DNA of 64,000 nt from Rhodobacteraceae bacterium KLH11 (GTDB taxonomy: Bacteria > Pseudomonadota > Alphaproteobacteria > Rhodobacterales > Rhodobacteraceae), in assembly GCA_000158135.1 (NCBI GenBank), contig DS999532.1, forward strand, positions 420,263 through 484,262, written 5' to 3'. The notes under the pieces are model-generated. The model saw only the letters and a program-made list of their open reading frames with translations. It searched no databases and was not told the DNA's origin. Position 1 is the stretch's first letter; the number at the start of each line of letters is the position of its first letter. Positions 35,840 through 46,805 of the stretch are shown piece after piece. Position numbers and translations under genes: made by a program.

Positions 35840-38696
35840 CCGCCTTGCTGCGGGCGGGCGCATTGACCGTTCGCGCCCGCTGACCTTTCGGTTCAACGGC
35901 AAACCCTATCAGGGGTATGATGGGGACACGCTGGCATCGGCCCTGCTGGCCAACGGGGTGCGCGTAACCGCCCGCAGTTTCAAGTATCACCGTCCGCGCG
36001 GTATTGTCGGGCACGGCCCGGAAGAACCCGCCACGCTGGTTGAGCTGGATGGCGAGGATGCCTCGGGCAACCGACCAGCCACCACGGTACCTTTGCGAGA
36101 GGGCTTAAGCGCGCGTTCGGTCAATTGCTGGCCCTCGCCCGAATTCGATCTGGGTGGCATCAACCAGCTGTTTTCACGCTTCATTCCGGCCGGGTTCTAC
36201 TACAAAACATTCAAATGGCCGAACTGGCATCTGTTCGAACCTTCCATTCGCAAGGCTGCCGGTCTGGCGGCCGCTCCGAAATATGCCCCGTCTTGCGGGT
36301 ATTTCGAAGCCCGCCACGCCCATACGGATGTGCTGATCGCCGGTGCAGGGCCTGCCGGATTGCTGGCCGCGCTTGAGGCGGGTCGGGCGGGGAAACGGGT
36401 GTTTCTGGCCGATGAGGGGCCCGAGGCTGGCGGCGGCCTGCTGAACCGCAACCTGACCATCAAAGGCCAACCCGCGATGAACTGGGTGGCAGACGCGGTT
36501 GCAGAACTGCAAGGCATGGCCAATGTCACACATCTGCAAAACGCAACGGTCTGGGCCTATCGCGAACATAACATGTTGATCGTGAACCAGCGCATGCCGG
36601 AACAGAACAGCCTCCTGGAACGCAGCTGGCGCATACGCGCGGCTGAGGTGGTGCTGGCCACGGGCGCGACCGAGCGTGCCATGGTCTTTGCCGACAACGA
36701 CCGCCCCGGGATCATGCTGGCCACATCCCTGCAGGCTTATGTCAATCATTGGGGCGTCTTGCCCGGTCAGCAGGTGGTTCTGTTCACCAACAACAACAGT
36801 GCCTATCCGGTGGCCGCTGATCTGGCGGGCGCGGGCGCTTTGGTTGTGGCGATCCTTGACAGTCGGGTACATGTGCCCGACGCGGCGATGAAGTTGGTCC
36901 CGGACATCCCCGTTCACGCGGGTACGGTTGTGGCCGGGGTCAAAGGCCACAAGCAAGTTCGCGCGGTGCGGGCGGTGCCGCTCGGCGGTGGGGCGGGGGC
37001 ATGGATTACCTGTGATCTGCTTGGCCATTCCGGGGGGTGGAACCCCACCGTGCATCTGTGGTCGCAATCGCGGAGCAGCCTGAAATTTGATGAAACCCTG
37101 GCCGCCTTCGTGCCAGACAGCGCCGCGCAACGTTGCCGGGCTGTTGGGGCGGCTGCCGGAAATCTGACGCTCGACCAGATCATCGAAGGGGGTGAGGATC
37201 TGCCTTATGCCATTGATCCGCTCTGGCGTGTGGAAATTGCGGATCAGAAGGGGAAGGCCTTTCTGGACATCCAGAATGACGTAACGGTCAGTGACGTATA
37301 TCTGGCCCTGCGCGAGGGCTATGACAATGTGGAGCATGTCAAACGTTACACCACTGGTGGTATGGGCCTCGATCAGGGGAAAACGGGTAATATCAATATC
37401 ATCGGCACTGTCGCGATGCAGAAGGGCATTTCTTTGCAGGACGTTGGAACGACCACATTCCGCTCTCCCTACACGCCGGTTTCTTTTGGCGCGATCGGAG
37501 GGTTGCGCGAAGAGACTGTGCTGTTCCCCTATCGGCATACCCCGGTGACGCAATGGAACAAGGACAATGGGGCGGTCATGTACGAAGCCGGCGCGCGCTG
37601 GCGGCGGCCCGGGTATTTCCCGAAACCCGGCGAAGGTCTGCAAGAGGCGGTGAACCGCGAATGCCGCGCTGTGCGTGAAGGCGTGGGCGTTTATGATGGC
37701 TCTCCGCTGGGGACATTCGAATTGAAAGGGCGTGACGTTCCGAAATTCCTCGATTTCCTCTATTCCAATGTCATGTCCAGCTTGAAGCCCGGGGATGGGC
37801 GATATGGGCTGATGTTGTCGGATGACGGGCTGATCCTGGATGACGGGGTGGCGTTCCGGCTGGACGAACATCGCTGGCTGATCTCGACCTCAACGGGTCA
37901 TGCGGATGCGGTGAACCAGCATATGAAAAAGCTGCTGCAAACCGAGTTTCCCGGCTGGCAGGTGATGATCACCACCGTCACCAGCCAATGGAACAACGCA
38001 ACCATCTGTGGCCCGCGTGCACGAGACGTGATGCAGGCGCTTGGCACGGATATCAACCTCTCGCCAAAGGCCTTCCCCTTCATGTCCTTCCGCGATGGAA
38101 CGGTCGCGGGCCTGCCTGCACGTGTCGTGCGTGTCAGCTTTACCGGCGAACTGTCCTTCGAGGTCAATGTCGCACCGCGCCACATGGCGACCTTATGGGA
38201 TAAGGTGATGGAGGCCGGAGAACCTTTTGGAATCCTGCCTGTCGGCTCGGAAGCCAGCCATGTTCTGCGGGTTGAAAAAGGTTTCTTGTCGCTGGGGCAC
38301 GAGGTCGACGGCACCGTCGATGCCTATGATCTTGGCATGGGCTGGGCCATGTCGCAGAAAAAGCCTGACTATCTTGGCAAACGCTCGGTCCAGCTGCGGC
38401 GCCAAAGCGGCCACCCCCGGCGCGCGCTTGTCGGGGTGCTGCCGGAAGACCCGAACCGCCAGATCCCCGAAGGCGCGCCGCTGACGCCCGGCGGTCGTAG
38501 GGAAGCCACCGAGGGCCTGATCACCGCCTGCGTCTGGAGCGTGATGAACGACCGCTGGGTCGGGCTGGCGCTGCTGGAAAATGGGCATGCCCGACAGGGG
38601 GAAACCGCCCATGTGCGCCTGAAGGACGGGGTGATCCCGGTCAGGGTGACCAAGCCGGTGTTTCACGACCCGGACGGAAAGCTGCTGAGGTCCTGA
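35826..38696 (+). CDS. soxA: Sarcosine oxidase subunit alpha
   Basis: 956 residues. An N-terminal 2Fe-2S-ferredoxin-like fold (RPLTFRFNGKPYQGYDGDTL) is followed by an NAD-binding Rossmann domain at about residue 170 (VLIAGAGPAGLLAALEA). A central oxidoreductase part contains TTGMGLDQGKTGN-like sequence, and GcvT plus GcvT_C domains occupy the last ~370 residues (VRVSFTGELSFEVNV). The GcvT part binds tetrahydrofolate and accepts the sarcosine methyl group. Confidence 0.96.
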   Translation: MAQSNRLAAGGRIDRSRPLTFRFNGKPYQGYDGDTLASALLANGVRVTARSFKYHRPRGIVGHGPEEPATLVELDGEDASGNRPATTVPLREGLSARSVNCWPSPEFDLGGINQLFSRFIPAGFYYKTFKWPNWHLFEPSIRKAAGLAAAPKYAPSCGYFEARHAHTDVLIAGAGPAGLLAALEAGRAGKRVFLADEGPEAGGGLLNRNLTIKGQPAMNWVADAVAELQGMANVTHLQNATVWAYREHNMLIVNQRMPEQNSLLERSWRIRAAEVVLATGATERAMVFADNDRPGIMLATSLQAYVNHWGVLPGQQVVLFTNNNSAYPVAADLAGAGALVVAILDSRVHVPDAAMKLVPDIPVHAGTVVAGVKGHKQVRAVRAVPLGGGAGAWITCDLLGHSGGWNPTVHLWSQSRSSLKFDETLAAFVPDSAAQRCRAVGAAAGNLTLDQIIEGGEDLPYAIDPLWRVEIADQKGKAFLDIQNDVTVSDVYLALREGYDNVEHVKRYTTGGMGLDQGKTGNINIIGTVAMQKGISLQDVGTTTFRSPYTPVSFGAIGGLREETVLFPYRHTPVTQWNKDNGAVMYEAGARWRRPGYFPKPGEGLQEAVNRECRAVREGVGVYDGSPLGTFELKGRDVPKFLDFLYSNVMSSLKPGDGRYGLMLSDDGLILDDGVAFRLDEHRWLISTSTGHADAVNQHMKKLLQTEFPGWQVMITTVTSQWNNATICGPRARDVMQALGTDINLSPKAFPFMSFRDGTVAGLPARVVRVSFTGELSFEVNVAPRHMATLWDKVMEAGEPFGILPVGSEASHVLRVEKGFLSLGHEVDGTVDAYDLGMGWAMSQKKPDYLGKRSVQLRRQSGHPRRALVGVLPEDPNRQIPEGAPLTPGGRREATEGLITACVWSVMNDRWVGLALLENGHARQGETAHVRLKDGVIPVRVTKPVFHDPDGKLLRS

Positions 38697-38697
38697 G

Positions 38698-39195
38698 ATG
38701 AGTTATGACGTACAGATCGACCGGTTGGGCCGCGTCGCTGTGTTCGACCTGAAAGGCACAGCCGATGCGGTGGGCGCGTGGGTAAAGGATATACTGCCTG
38801 CCTTTCCTGTGCGGCCAAATACACGCACCGAAAAGAACGGGGTAGCGCTCTGCTATATCGGTCGCAATCACTGGCTCTTACGCGCTGCGCGGGATGCAGA
38901 AGAGCGGTTGGAGCAACGCCTGAAGCCCACGAATTGCCCGGCGGATATCAGCATCGTGCGGGTTTCAGATACGCTGACATTCTTTCACGTTACCGGCCCG
39001 GACGCGGCCGACGTCATGGCCATCGCCTGCCCACTTGATTTGCACGAAACTGTTTTCCCCCCGGATGCGGTTACCTATTCCGAGTTCTTTGGCCTGAAAG
39101 CGCTGGTAACGCGGTGCGAAGGTGGGTTCGAATGTGCTGTTGAACAGAGCTTTGGTGATATGGTCGCGGATTATCTCGCCCGCGCCACAGCCTGA
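38698..39195 (+). CDS. soxG: Sarcosine oxidase subunit gamma
   Basis: 165 residues, starting one base after the soxA stop. Segments such as ALCYIGRNHWLLRAARDAEE and SDTLTFFHVTGPDAADVMAI agree with SoxG, which structurally resembles part of GcvT and completes the heterotetramer. It ends the sox operon; no glyA, folD or purU follows. Confidence 0.92.
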   Translation: MSYDVQIDRLGRVAVFDLKGTADAVGAWVKDILPAFPVRPNTRTEKNGVALCYIGRNHWLLRAARDAEERLEQRLKPTNCPADISIVRVSDTLTFFHVTGPDAADVMAIACPLDLHETVFPPDAVTYSEFFGLKALVTRCEGGFECAVEQSFGDMVADYLARATA

Positions 39196-39523
39196 GCGAA
39201 AGGGGGCCCAATGACCCGTCAGCGCATGCACAAGTACCAGACCCGCTGTCACACGAAGGCTGCCTGTTCCAAAACGACCCGCATGCGAGGAGATTTCGGT
39301 TCATGCCAGGGATGGCCGCCTCGTCGCTTTTGGCTGAAATCGGCGCGATGGCGGTAGCTGACGATACCGAAACACGGGAACGACCGAGCGCCTCGATAAC
39401 CGCTGCAGGGCAGGCAGGATGCCCAAAGGGTGTGAATGTCATCAACGCTGGTCTGCCGGGCCAGAATTTCCTGCGCTGCCAGTTTTCTCTTGCGTTGATG
39501 GCATCCGCGTCCGATAGGGCGAT
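39196..39523. other. Non-assigned stretch between soxG and the MFS gene
   Basis: No clear gene. A plus frame 39303-39545 (80 codons) has GAGGAG 10 nt ahead of its ATG but resembles nothing known and overlaps the MFS start. An antisense frame from 39445 is also open. Both may be chance in GC-rich DNA or remains of a decayed gene. No terminator was recognised after soxG. Confidence 0.4.
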
Positions 39524-40729
39524 ATGTTCCGGAACCGTGCCATAGTTTTCATTCTGATCACCCTGATGATCGACGCAATCGGCATCGGGATCGTGTTCCC
39601 GATTATGCCGGACCTGATGGATCGCGTGGGTGCAGGTGATACGGGGCAGGGCGCGCTTTGGGGCGGCGTTCTGATGGCAGCCTATGCCGCAGCGCTGTTT
39701 CTGTGCGGCCCTGTCGTCGGCAGTGTGTCGGATGCGGTGGGGCGCAGGCCGATATTGATCGCAGCGCTTGTGATGTTGGCGCTGGACTATGTGATCATGG
39801 CGTTGGCAGGAAGTTTCTGGCTGCTTCTGATTGGCCGAACACTCGCGGGGCTTGCTGGCGCGACTTATATCACAGCGACCGCATATATGGCCGACATTTC
39901 CGCGCCCGAGGAAAAGGCCGCCAACTTTGGGCTGATCGGTGCGGCGTTTGGAATAGGGTTTGTGCTGGGTCCGGCGATCGGAGGTCTCGCGGCCGAGATC
40001 AGTATCTCGGCACCGTTCTGGATTGCAGCAATCCTATCGGCCTGCAATGCCCTGTTTGGGGTGTTTGTACTGCCCGAAAGCCTGCCGCCAGAGAAACGAC
40101 GCCCTTTCGGCAGGCGTGACCTGAATCCGTTCAAATCAATCTTTGATGCCTTTCGTTTACCGGGCCTTGCCATACCCCTGCTCTGCATTCTCATTTTCGA
40201 GTTCGCCAACATGGTCTACCCGACACTCTGGGCCTTCTGGATACGAGAGGTTTTTGACTGGCCGACACTCTATATCGGATTGTCTCTTGCGGCTTATGGC
40301 ATTTTGCTTGCGTTTGTTCAGGGTGTGCTGATGCCGATTTTCATCAGGTGGATCGGGGATTTTCGTACATTGATGCTGGGCATGACATCTGCGTTGATCG
40401 GAATGGTGGGTTTTGCTTTTACCGGCTCGCTTGTCCCGTTGATCATCTTTCTTTTGCTTGCGGCCCTCTCGGACCTTGTGCCGGCTTTGATGACCGCGAT
40501 GGCGTCCAATCAGGTGGATGAAGATCGGCAGGGTGTTGTGCAGGGCGTGATCGCCTCGCTGTCCTCTGTGGCTGCTGTCCTGTCACCCCTTGCGATGACG
40601 GGTATATTCCGGGCCTCGGTCGATACCGATGGCATCTATTTCCCGGGCGCGCCGTTTTTGTTTTCGGCCCTTCTGGTGGTGATCATGATGCCTCTGGTCA
40701 TCCGGTTGCGCGGGCATGCCTCGGTCTGA
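39524..40729 (+). CDS. TCR/Tet-type MFS transporter
   Basis: 401 residues with twelve membrane segments. The MFS signature GSVSDAVGRRPILIAAL lies after helix 2, and LMIDAIGIGIVFPIMPDLM opens the protein as in TetA-type antiporters. GAAFGIGFVLGPAIGG is the helix 5 motif C of drug:H+ antiporters. Substrate unknown; despite the family name this is not evidence for tetracycline resistance. AGGG lies 5 nt before the ATG. Confidence 0.9.
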   Translation: MFRNRAIVFILITLMIDAIGIGIVFPIMPDLMDRVGAGDTGQGALWGGVLMAAYAAALFLCGPVVGSVSDAVGRRPILIAALVMLALDYVIMALAGSFWLLLIGRTLAGLAGATYITATAYMADISAPEEKAANFGLIGAAFGIGFVLGPAIGGLAAEISISAPFWIAAILSACNALFGVFVLPESLPPEKRRPFGRRDLNPFKSIFDAFRLPGLAIPLLCILIFEFANMVYPTLWAFWIREVFDWPTLYIGLSLAAYGILLAFVQGVLMPIFIRWIGDFRTLMLGMTSALIGMVGFAFTGSLVPLIIFLLLAALSDLVPALMTAMASNQVDEDRQGVVQGVIASLSSVAAVLSPLAMTGIFRASVDTDGIYFPGAPFLFSALLVVIMMPLVIRLRGHASV

Positions 40730-40767
40730 GGCGGTTATGCCCGGGTGCGTCATCCTTTGGTGTAATA

Positions 40768-42390
40768 TTACATGCGCATCCGGGGAACATCATGCGGGTC
40801 CAGATGAAGCTCGATCAGGAACGGCCCTGTGCGGTTTTTAACGGTGGCGAGGGCAGTTTCCAGATCTTCTCTGGTATGTACTTCGGCCCCGTCTGCGCCC
40901 AGAGATTTTGCGATTCCGGCAAAAGAGGGCCAGTTGAATTCTGACAGGCCCGGGTCCATTTTCCGGTCGATGAACTGGATATGCTCGGCCCCATAAGCCG
41001 AGTCATTTGCGATGACGACAATCAGGTTGAGCCCCAGACGCACCGCCGTATTGAACTCGTTTATCCCGCCCATCATAAAGCCACCATCGCCACAGAACAA
41101 AACAATTGGGCGATCCGGCTCAGCCAGAGCAGCGCCAATCGCCTCTTGCATGCCCAGCCCGATAGATCCGAAGTTGGTTGTGGGAACAAAGCTTTGCGGG
41201 TTTGGCACCGACAGGCGGCACCAAACTTCGGTCATGAAACGCCCCCCATCCGTGACCAATATACGGTCTTTGGGCAGGTCTTCCTCCAGCCGGGTCAGTG
41301 CATGGATATAGTTGATACACCCCGCAGCGGTTTTATCCGCAGGAACGGGATGGGCTGTCAGCGCCGGTACGTCCAGCGCCCGAGTGAAGCCGCTGGCGGG
41401 GATGTCCGCCTCGTTCAGCCAATAGAGGATGGTCTCGGCGGCAAGGCCAGCATCGGCGATAAGGGCGGCGTCGGGATGCAGCCCTCCGCCAATGGCCGCA
41501 GGCTGAACGTCAATCTGCACCACCCGCTTGTTTTTCATCAGTTTGCCCCGGTCCGTGGTCAAATCATGCAGCTGAGCCCCAAAACAGACAATGCAATCAG
41601 CTTGCGCGATCAGCTCATAGGCCGCAGGGGTCGACAAGGTGCCAAAGATATCGATGTTATAGGGATGGTCATTGAACAGCCCCTTGGCCTTGAGCGTTGT
41701 TGCAAGCGGTGCCTCCAGACGATCCGCGAGCTGAATGATCTGATCCCGTGCCGCGATAGCCCCGGCTCCGGCCAGTATCAGCGGTCGGCGGGCTGAGGCG
41801 ATCATGCCGATGGCATTATCCAGTACATCACTCTGCGCCACACCTCTGGGGGAATTGTAGACGTTCAGAACGCGGGTTTCGTGGGTAACCTCTTGCCACA
41901 TGAAATCTGCGGGCATGTTCAAAACGATGGGGCGGCTTTCAATCTGGGCCCGATAGAATGCGCGGGCAACGTCTCGGCCGACCGTCTCAGGCGAACGCAA
42001 TTGTTCAAACCCTGCGCCTGTGACCTTGACGACCGCGCGTTGATCAATCGACTGAAGGTGGCGCGGGTAACTGATCGGCGTATCCCCGGCCAGCACGACC
42101 ATCGGCACATTGCCCCGCGCCGCTTCGGTCAGCGCTGTCGTGCAGTTGGTCAGGGCCGGACCATGGGTTACTGTTGCAACCCCGACCTTGCCCGATACAT
42201 AGGAATAAGCCAGCGCCATCAGGATCGAGCTGGCTTCATGAGCGGAACCGACGAACCGCCCTCCGCAGTCGCGCACATAACTGTCGACCATGAACAGGTT
42301 CGCATCCCCCATCAGGCCAAACATCGTCTCAACCCCATGCTCATGAATGGCTCGGGCTATGGATTGGTATGCGTAAGCCGTTTTGGTCAT
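40768..42390 (-). CDS. Acetolactate-synthase-type ThDP-dependent enzyme 3
   Basis: 540 residues with Pyr, central and PP domains. Catalytic Glu52 is in SAHEASSILMA; the ThDP motif is CGDGGFMMGG...ANDSAYG. It is clearly more distant from the two enzymes at 5440 and 9794 than they are from each other (HEAS instead of HEQ). Start supported by GAGGAC. It is monocistronic by position, with no small regulatory subunit gene. Function within the 2-oxo acid decarboxylase/synthase family is undetermined. Confidence 0.85.
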   Translation of the reverse strand: MTKTAYAYQSIARAIHEHGVETMFGLMGDANLFMVDSYVRDCGGRFVGSAHEASSILMALAYSYVSGKVGVATVTHGPALTNCTTALTEAARGNVPMVVLAGDTPISYPRHLQSIDQRAVVKVTGAGFEQLRSPETVGRDVARAFYRAQIESRPIVLNMPADFMWQEVTHETRVLNVYNSPRGVAQSDVLDNAIGMIASARRPLILAGAGAIAARDQIIQLADRLEAPLATTLKAKGLFNDHPYNIDIFGTLSTPAAYELIAQADCIVCFGAQLHDLTTDRGKLMKNKRVVQIDVQPAAIGGGLHPDAALIADAGLAAETILYWLNEADIPASGFTRALDVPALTAHPVPADKTAAGCINYIHALTRLEEDLPKDRILVTDGGRFMTEVWCRLSVPNPQSFVPTTNFGSIGLGMQEAIGAALAEPDRPIVLFCGDGGFMMGGINEFNTAVRLGLNLIVVIANDSAYGAEHIQFIDRKMDPGLSEFNWPSFAGIAKSLGADGAEVHTREDLETALATVKNRTGPFLIELHLDPHDVPRMRM

Positions 42391-42604
42391 CTGCAGTCCT
42401 CATTCACGCCTGGTGATGAGAATCATATCGGGGCGCAAGTGCGGAGAGTCCGCATTCTTTGCACTTTTTCACGAAACTTTGCGGAGTTTTGTCTCAGCAG
42501 CGGAATACCGTGCGTAAACACAGCATCTGGTCGATCAGAGCGATTGCCGAACTGCCCGGATGATCAGAGTTTACACCGAAGCGCCGTTTACACCGAAGCG
42601 CCGC
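42391..42604. other. Intergenic region upstream of ThDP enzyme 3
   Basis: This 214-bp gap carries the 17-bp tandem repeat at 42569-42602 and presumably the promoter of the minus-strand ThDP gene, but no convincing -35/-10 pair or terminator was found. Confidence 0.4.
42569..42602. repeat. Exact 17-bp tandem duplication
   Basis: GTTTACACCGAAGCGCC occurs twice head to tail, ending 2 bp from the stop codon of the epimerase gene (42605). It looks like a recent slippage duplication. Confidence 0.9.
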
Positions 42605-43618
42605 CTATCGATTGTAGTATGCCCGGTACCAATCGACAAAGGCTTGGATACCATCTTTGATATCGGTTTGCGGGCGATAGCCGGTCAGACGGTGGAGCAG
42701 ATCGGCATTGGCCCAGGTGGCGGGCACATCGCCTTTTTGCATATCCATATAATTCCGGATGGCAGGTTTGCCGAGGCTCTTTTCAATCGCATCAATAAAG
42801 TCCAGCAGCCGAACCTTGTCTGAATTTCCCACATTTACAATGCGGTAGGGCGCAACCGGACTCAGGCTGTCGCCTTCGGTGATATCTTCCGGCTTTGCAG
42901 GGCGAACCGGGATAACGTCGATCAAAAGAGAAATCGCGCGCACCAGATCCTCGACATAGGTGAAATCGCGATACATGTTGCCGTGATTGTAGATGTCAAT
43001 CGGGCGGTCCTCAAGGATCGCATCAGTGAACTTGAAAAAGGCCAGATCCGGGCGACCCCAGGGGCCGTAGACCGTGAAAAAGCGGAACATGGTTGTGGGC
43101 AGGTTCCAAAGATGCGCGTAGGAATGCCCCATCGCTTCATTCGCTTTTTTGGTGGCTGCATACATGGTCAGTTGATGATCTGCCTTTTCACATTCATCAA
43201 AAGGCATATCTGGATTCGCGCCATAGATTGATGAGGTCGACGCCATCAGCAGATGCCGGACTTCATGGCGCCGCGCTGCCTCCATCACGTTGAACGTGCC
43301 AACAACATTGCTTTCGACATAGGCGCGCGGGTTCTCCAGACTGTATCGAACCCCCGCCTGCGCCGCGAGGTGGATGATCACATCCGGTTCGAACGCGTCC
43401 GCCATATGATCGAAACTGCTGGTGTCTTCGAGCATACCAACATCACAAGAGAAGTTTGGAGTCTCCAGCAAATGCGCATGTCGGCTCTGTTTCAGGCTGA
43501 CATCATAATAGTCCGTCATCCCGTCATAGCCGTGCACCCGGTTGCCGTTGGCAAGCAAAAGGTTGGCAAGATGAAACCCGATAAAACCGGCGGTGCCTGT
43601 GATCAGAACCTTTTGCAT
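42605..43618 (-). CDS. UDP-glucuronate 4-epimerase-like NAD-dependent epimerase
   Basis: 337 residues from the ATG at 43618 (AAGGA upstream). NAD motif VLITGTAGFIGFHLA, the extended SDR active site MASTSSIYG with YAATKKANE, and RFFTVYGPWGRPDLAFFKFT, characteristic of the UDP-glucuronate epimerase group. It would make UDP-galacturonate for surface polysaccharide. No other polysaccharide genes lie nearby, so it is an isolated gene. Confidence 0.9.
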   Translation of the reverse strand: MQKVLITGTAGFIGFHLANLLLANGNRVHGYDGMTDYYDVSLKQSRHAHLLETPNFSCDVGMLEDTSSFDHMADAFEPDVIIHLAAQAGVRYSLENPRAYVESNVVGTFNVMEAARRHEVRHLLMASTSSIYGANPDMPFDECEKADHQLTMYAATKKANEAMGHSYAHLWNLPTTMFRFFTVYGPWGRPDLAFFKFTDAILEDRPIDIYNHGNMYRDFTYVEDLVRAISLLIDVIPVRPAKPEDITEGDSLSPVAPYRIVNVGNSDKVRLLDFIDAIEKSLGKPAIRNYMDMQKGDVPATWANADLLHRLTGYRPQTDIKDGIQAFVDWYRAYYNR

Positions 43619-43897
43619 CGGAAGCATCCTTATATCTACGAGGCTTTGCACACGCGTTGTAAGGGACGTATGACGCCAACTGACACACGGCTCAAGCGGT
43701 CTTTTATCCTAAATCGAGACCTTCGGGCGATAGAACGGGCCTTTGATCGATCCCGTTGGCGAGGGGAACAGGCTTGTAAATTGTTCAAAGCGATTGCCAC
43801 TTGAGAAAACATCGTCAAAACGTCACTTTGAGAAGAATTGTTTGTTGGTGTGGCGCGCCTATTCCAACAATGCATCCCGAACCTAGTCACCTGAATC

Positions 43898-43925
43898 TAA
43901 AGTTCGCCGCATAAAGTTCGCCGCA
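43898..43925. repeat. Exact 14-bp tandem duplication
   Basis: TAAAGTTCGCCGCA occurs twice in direct succession, with a partial third match (TAAGGTTTGC) after it. It lies in the non-coding gap between the epimerase and icd. Confidence 0.85.
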
Positions 43926-44074
43926 TAAGGTTTGCTGAGTTCGCTGGCAGAACCGTTTGACGGATGCGAGGATTACATAGAACGCGTTCAGGCAGAAGCG
44001 GGGCTGAGCCGTTATCTGTTCCCAGAGAAAAGTTGATACACAACGGCCCCGTGTCAATTTGCGCGCCCATATAT

Positions 44075-44093
44075 GATTGATCCCGGATCAATC
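44075..44093. promoter_or_regulatory. Perfect 19-bp palindrome upstream of icd
   Basis: GATTGATCC, central C, GGATCAATC: nine base pairs of perfect symmetry on each side of one base. It overlaps the possible -10 element TATGAT (44072-44077). The size suits a dimeric regulator site controlling icd. The half-sites resemble FNR/CRP boxes, but the spacing is one base too long. Confidence 0.6.
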
Positions 44094-44229
44094 CTCATTT
44101 AAGGGAAGCCCTGTCAAATCAGAGTCACCCGTGAGGCGTCATCGCCTCGTTACGGCTCGGTGCCAGTTTAAGCGATGGCACGCACTCTTGGATCGCACGC
44201 CCCGAAAGGCTTAAAAAAGGTAAGGGAAT

Positions 44230-46443
<2,214 letters not shown>

Positions 46444-46470
46444 ACCCAGCCGATATCGGGATTAAAACGA

Positions 46471-46496
46471 AACCGGCCCCATCGGGCCGGTTTTTT
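46471..46496 (+). terminator. Rho-independent terminator of icd
   Basis: AACCGGCCC, loop CATC, GGGCCGGTT followed by TTTT: a 9-bp GC-rich stem with a U-tract, 28 bp after the icd stop. Confidence 0.9.
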
Positions 46497-46504
46497 CAAC
46501 TTGG

Positions 46505-46638
46505 AAATAAGAAAAGGGCCGACCCCCATAGTCAGCCCTTTTCTGAGTGAGTGGTGGGGCTGACGCCTCACCGGTGCAGTTGAGTTCATACTACGCCTAT
46601 TACTCGCGTTGAATATTGGGGGATTCCCGTAGAGTCGG
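46505..46638 (-). ncRNA. Candidate small RNA between icd and the LysM-binding-protein gene
   Basis: On the minus strand TTGCAA (46668-46673), 17 bp, then ATTAAA (46645-46650) can act as promoter. The transcript would then contain a CCCG/CGGG hairpin (46626-46639, at the very start), a GGTGAGGC/GCCCCACC hairpin (46553-46572), and a terminator: AGAAAAGGGCUGAC pairs with GUCGGCCCUUUUCU (46510-46544). In the terminator a U-G pair is possible only in minus-strand RNA; on the plus strand it is a C-A mismatch. No reading frame of interest lies inside. About 130 nt. Prediction only. Confidence 0.4.
46510..46544 (-). terminator. Intrinsic terminator of the candidate small RNA
   Basis: A 13- to 14-bp stem (with one G-U pair in the minus-strand RNA) encloses a 7-nt loop and ends in UUUUCU. 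It resembles the terminator at 46750-46780 in sequence (GGGCUGAC/GUCGGCCC against GGGGCUGAUC/GAUCGGCCCC). Confidence 0.65.
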
Positions 46639-46749
46639 GCAATTTTTAATCTATGGGCGAATTTAATTTGCAATATGTCTAGTGTTTAATGCGGATACAC
46701 CGCTTTCTACACCTCCAAGTACGGTCGATTGGCACTCACATTGCATAAC

Positions 46750-46780
46750 AAAAAAAGGGGCCGATCCTGCGATCAGCCCC
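46750..46780 (-). terminator. Intrinsic terminator of the kinase/LysM operon
   Basis: Minus-strand GGGGCTGATC, loop GCAG, GATCGGCCCC, followed by seven T. It lies 26 bp after the stop of the last LysM-binding-protein gene. Confidence 0.9.
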
Positions 46781-46805
46781 AAATTTGGTCATTACGACCG
46801 AGGGA

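Larger units (their letters stand above)
43619..44229. promoter_or_regulatory. Long intergenic region and icd leader
   Basis: 611 bp without a convincing gene. It holds a 14-bp tandem repeat (43898-43925), the 19-bp palindrome at 44075-44093 next to a TATGAT, and two leader hairpins near icd: GAGGCG/CGCCTC (44133-44148) and GTGCCA/TGGCAC (44160-44181). The icd ribosome site is in AAGGTAAGGG just before 44230. Confidence 0.5.

Noticed and set aside
39303-39545. Small protein gene upstream of the MFS transporter
   Set aside because: A weakly placed ribosome site, no recognisable sequence and overlap with the MFS start; kept only as part of the non-assigned stretch.
42569-42602. Possible CRISPR-like repeat
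   Set aside because: Only two copies, directly adjacent with no spacer, and no cas genes in the window.
44075-44093. FNR/Dnr-type site upstream of icd
   Set aside because: The half-sites TTGAT/ATCAA match, but the spacing is 5 bp instead of 4, and the symmetry extends further than an FNR box.
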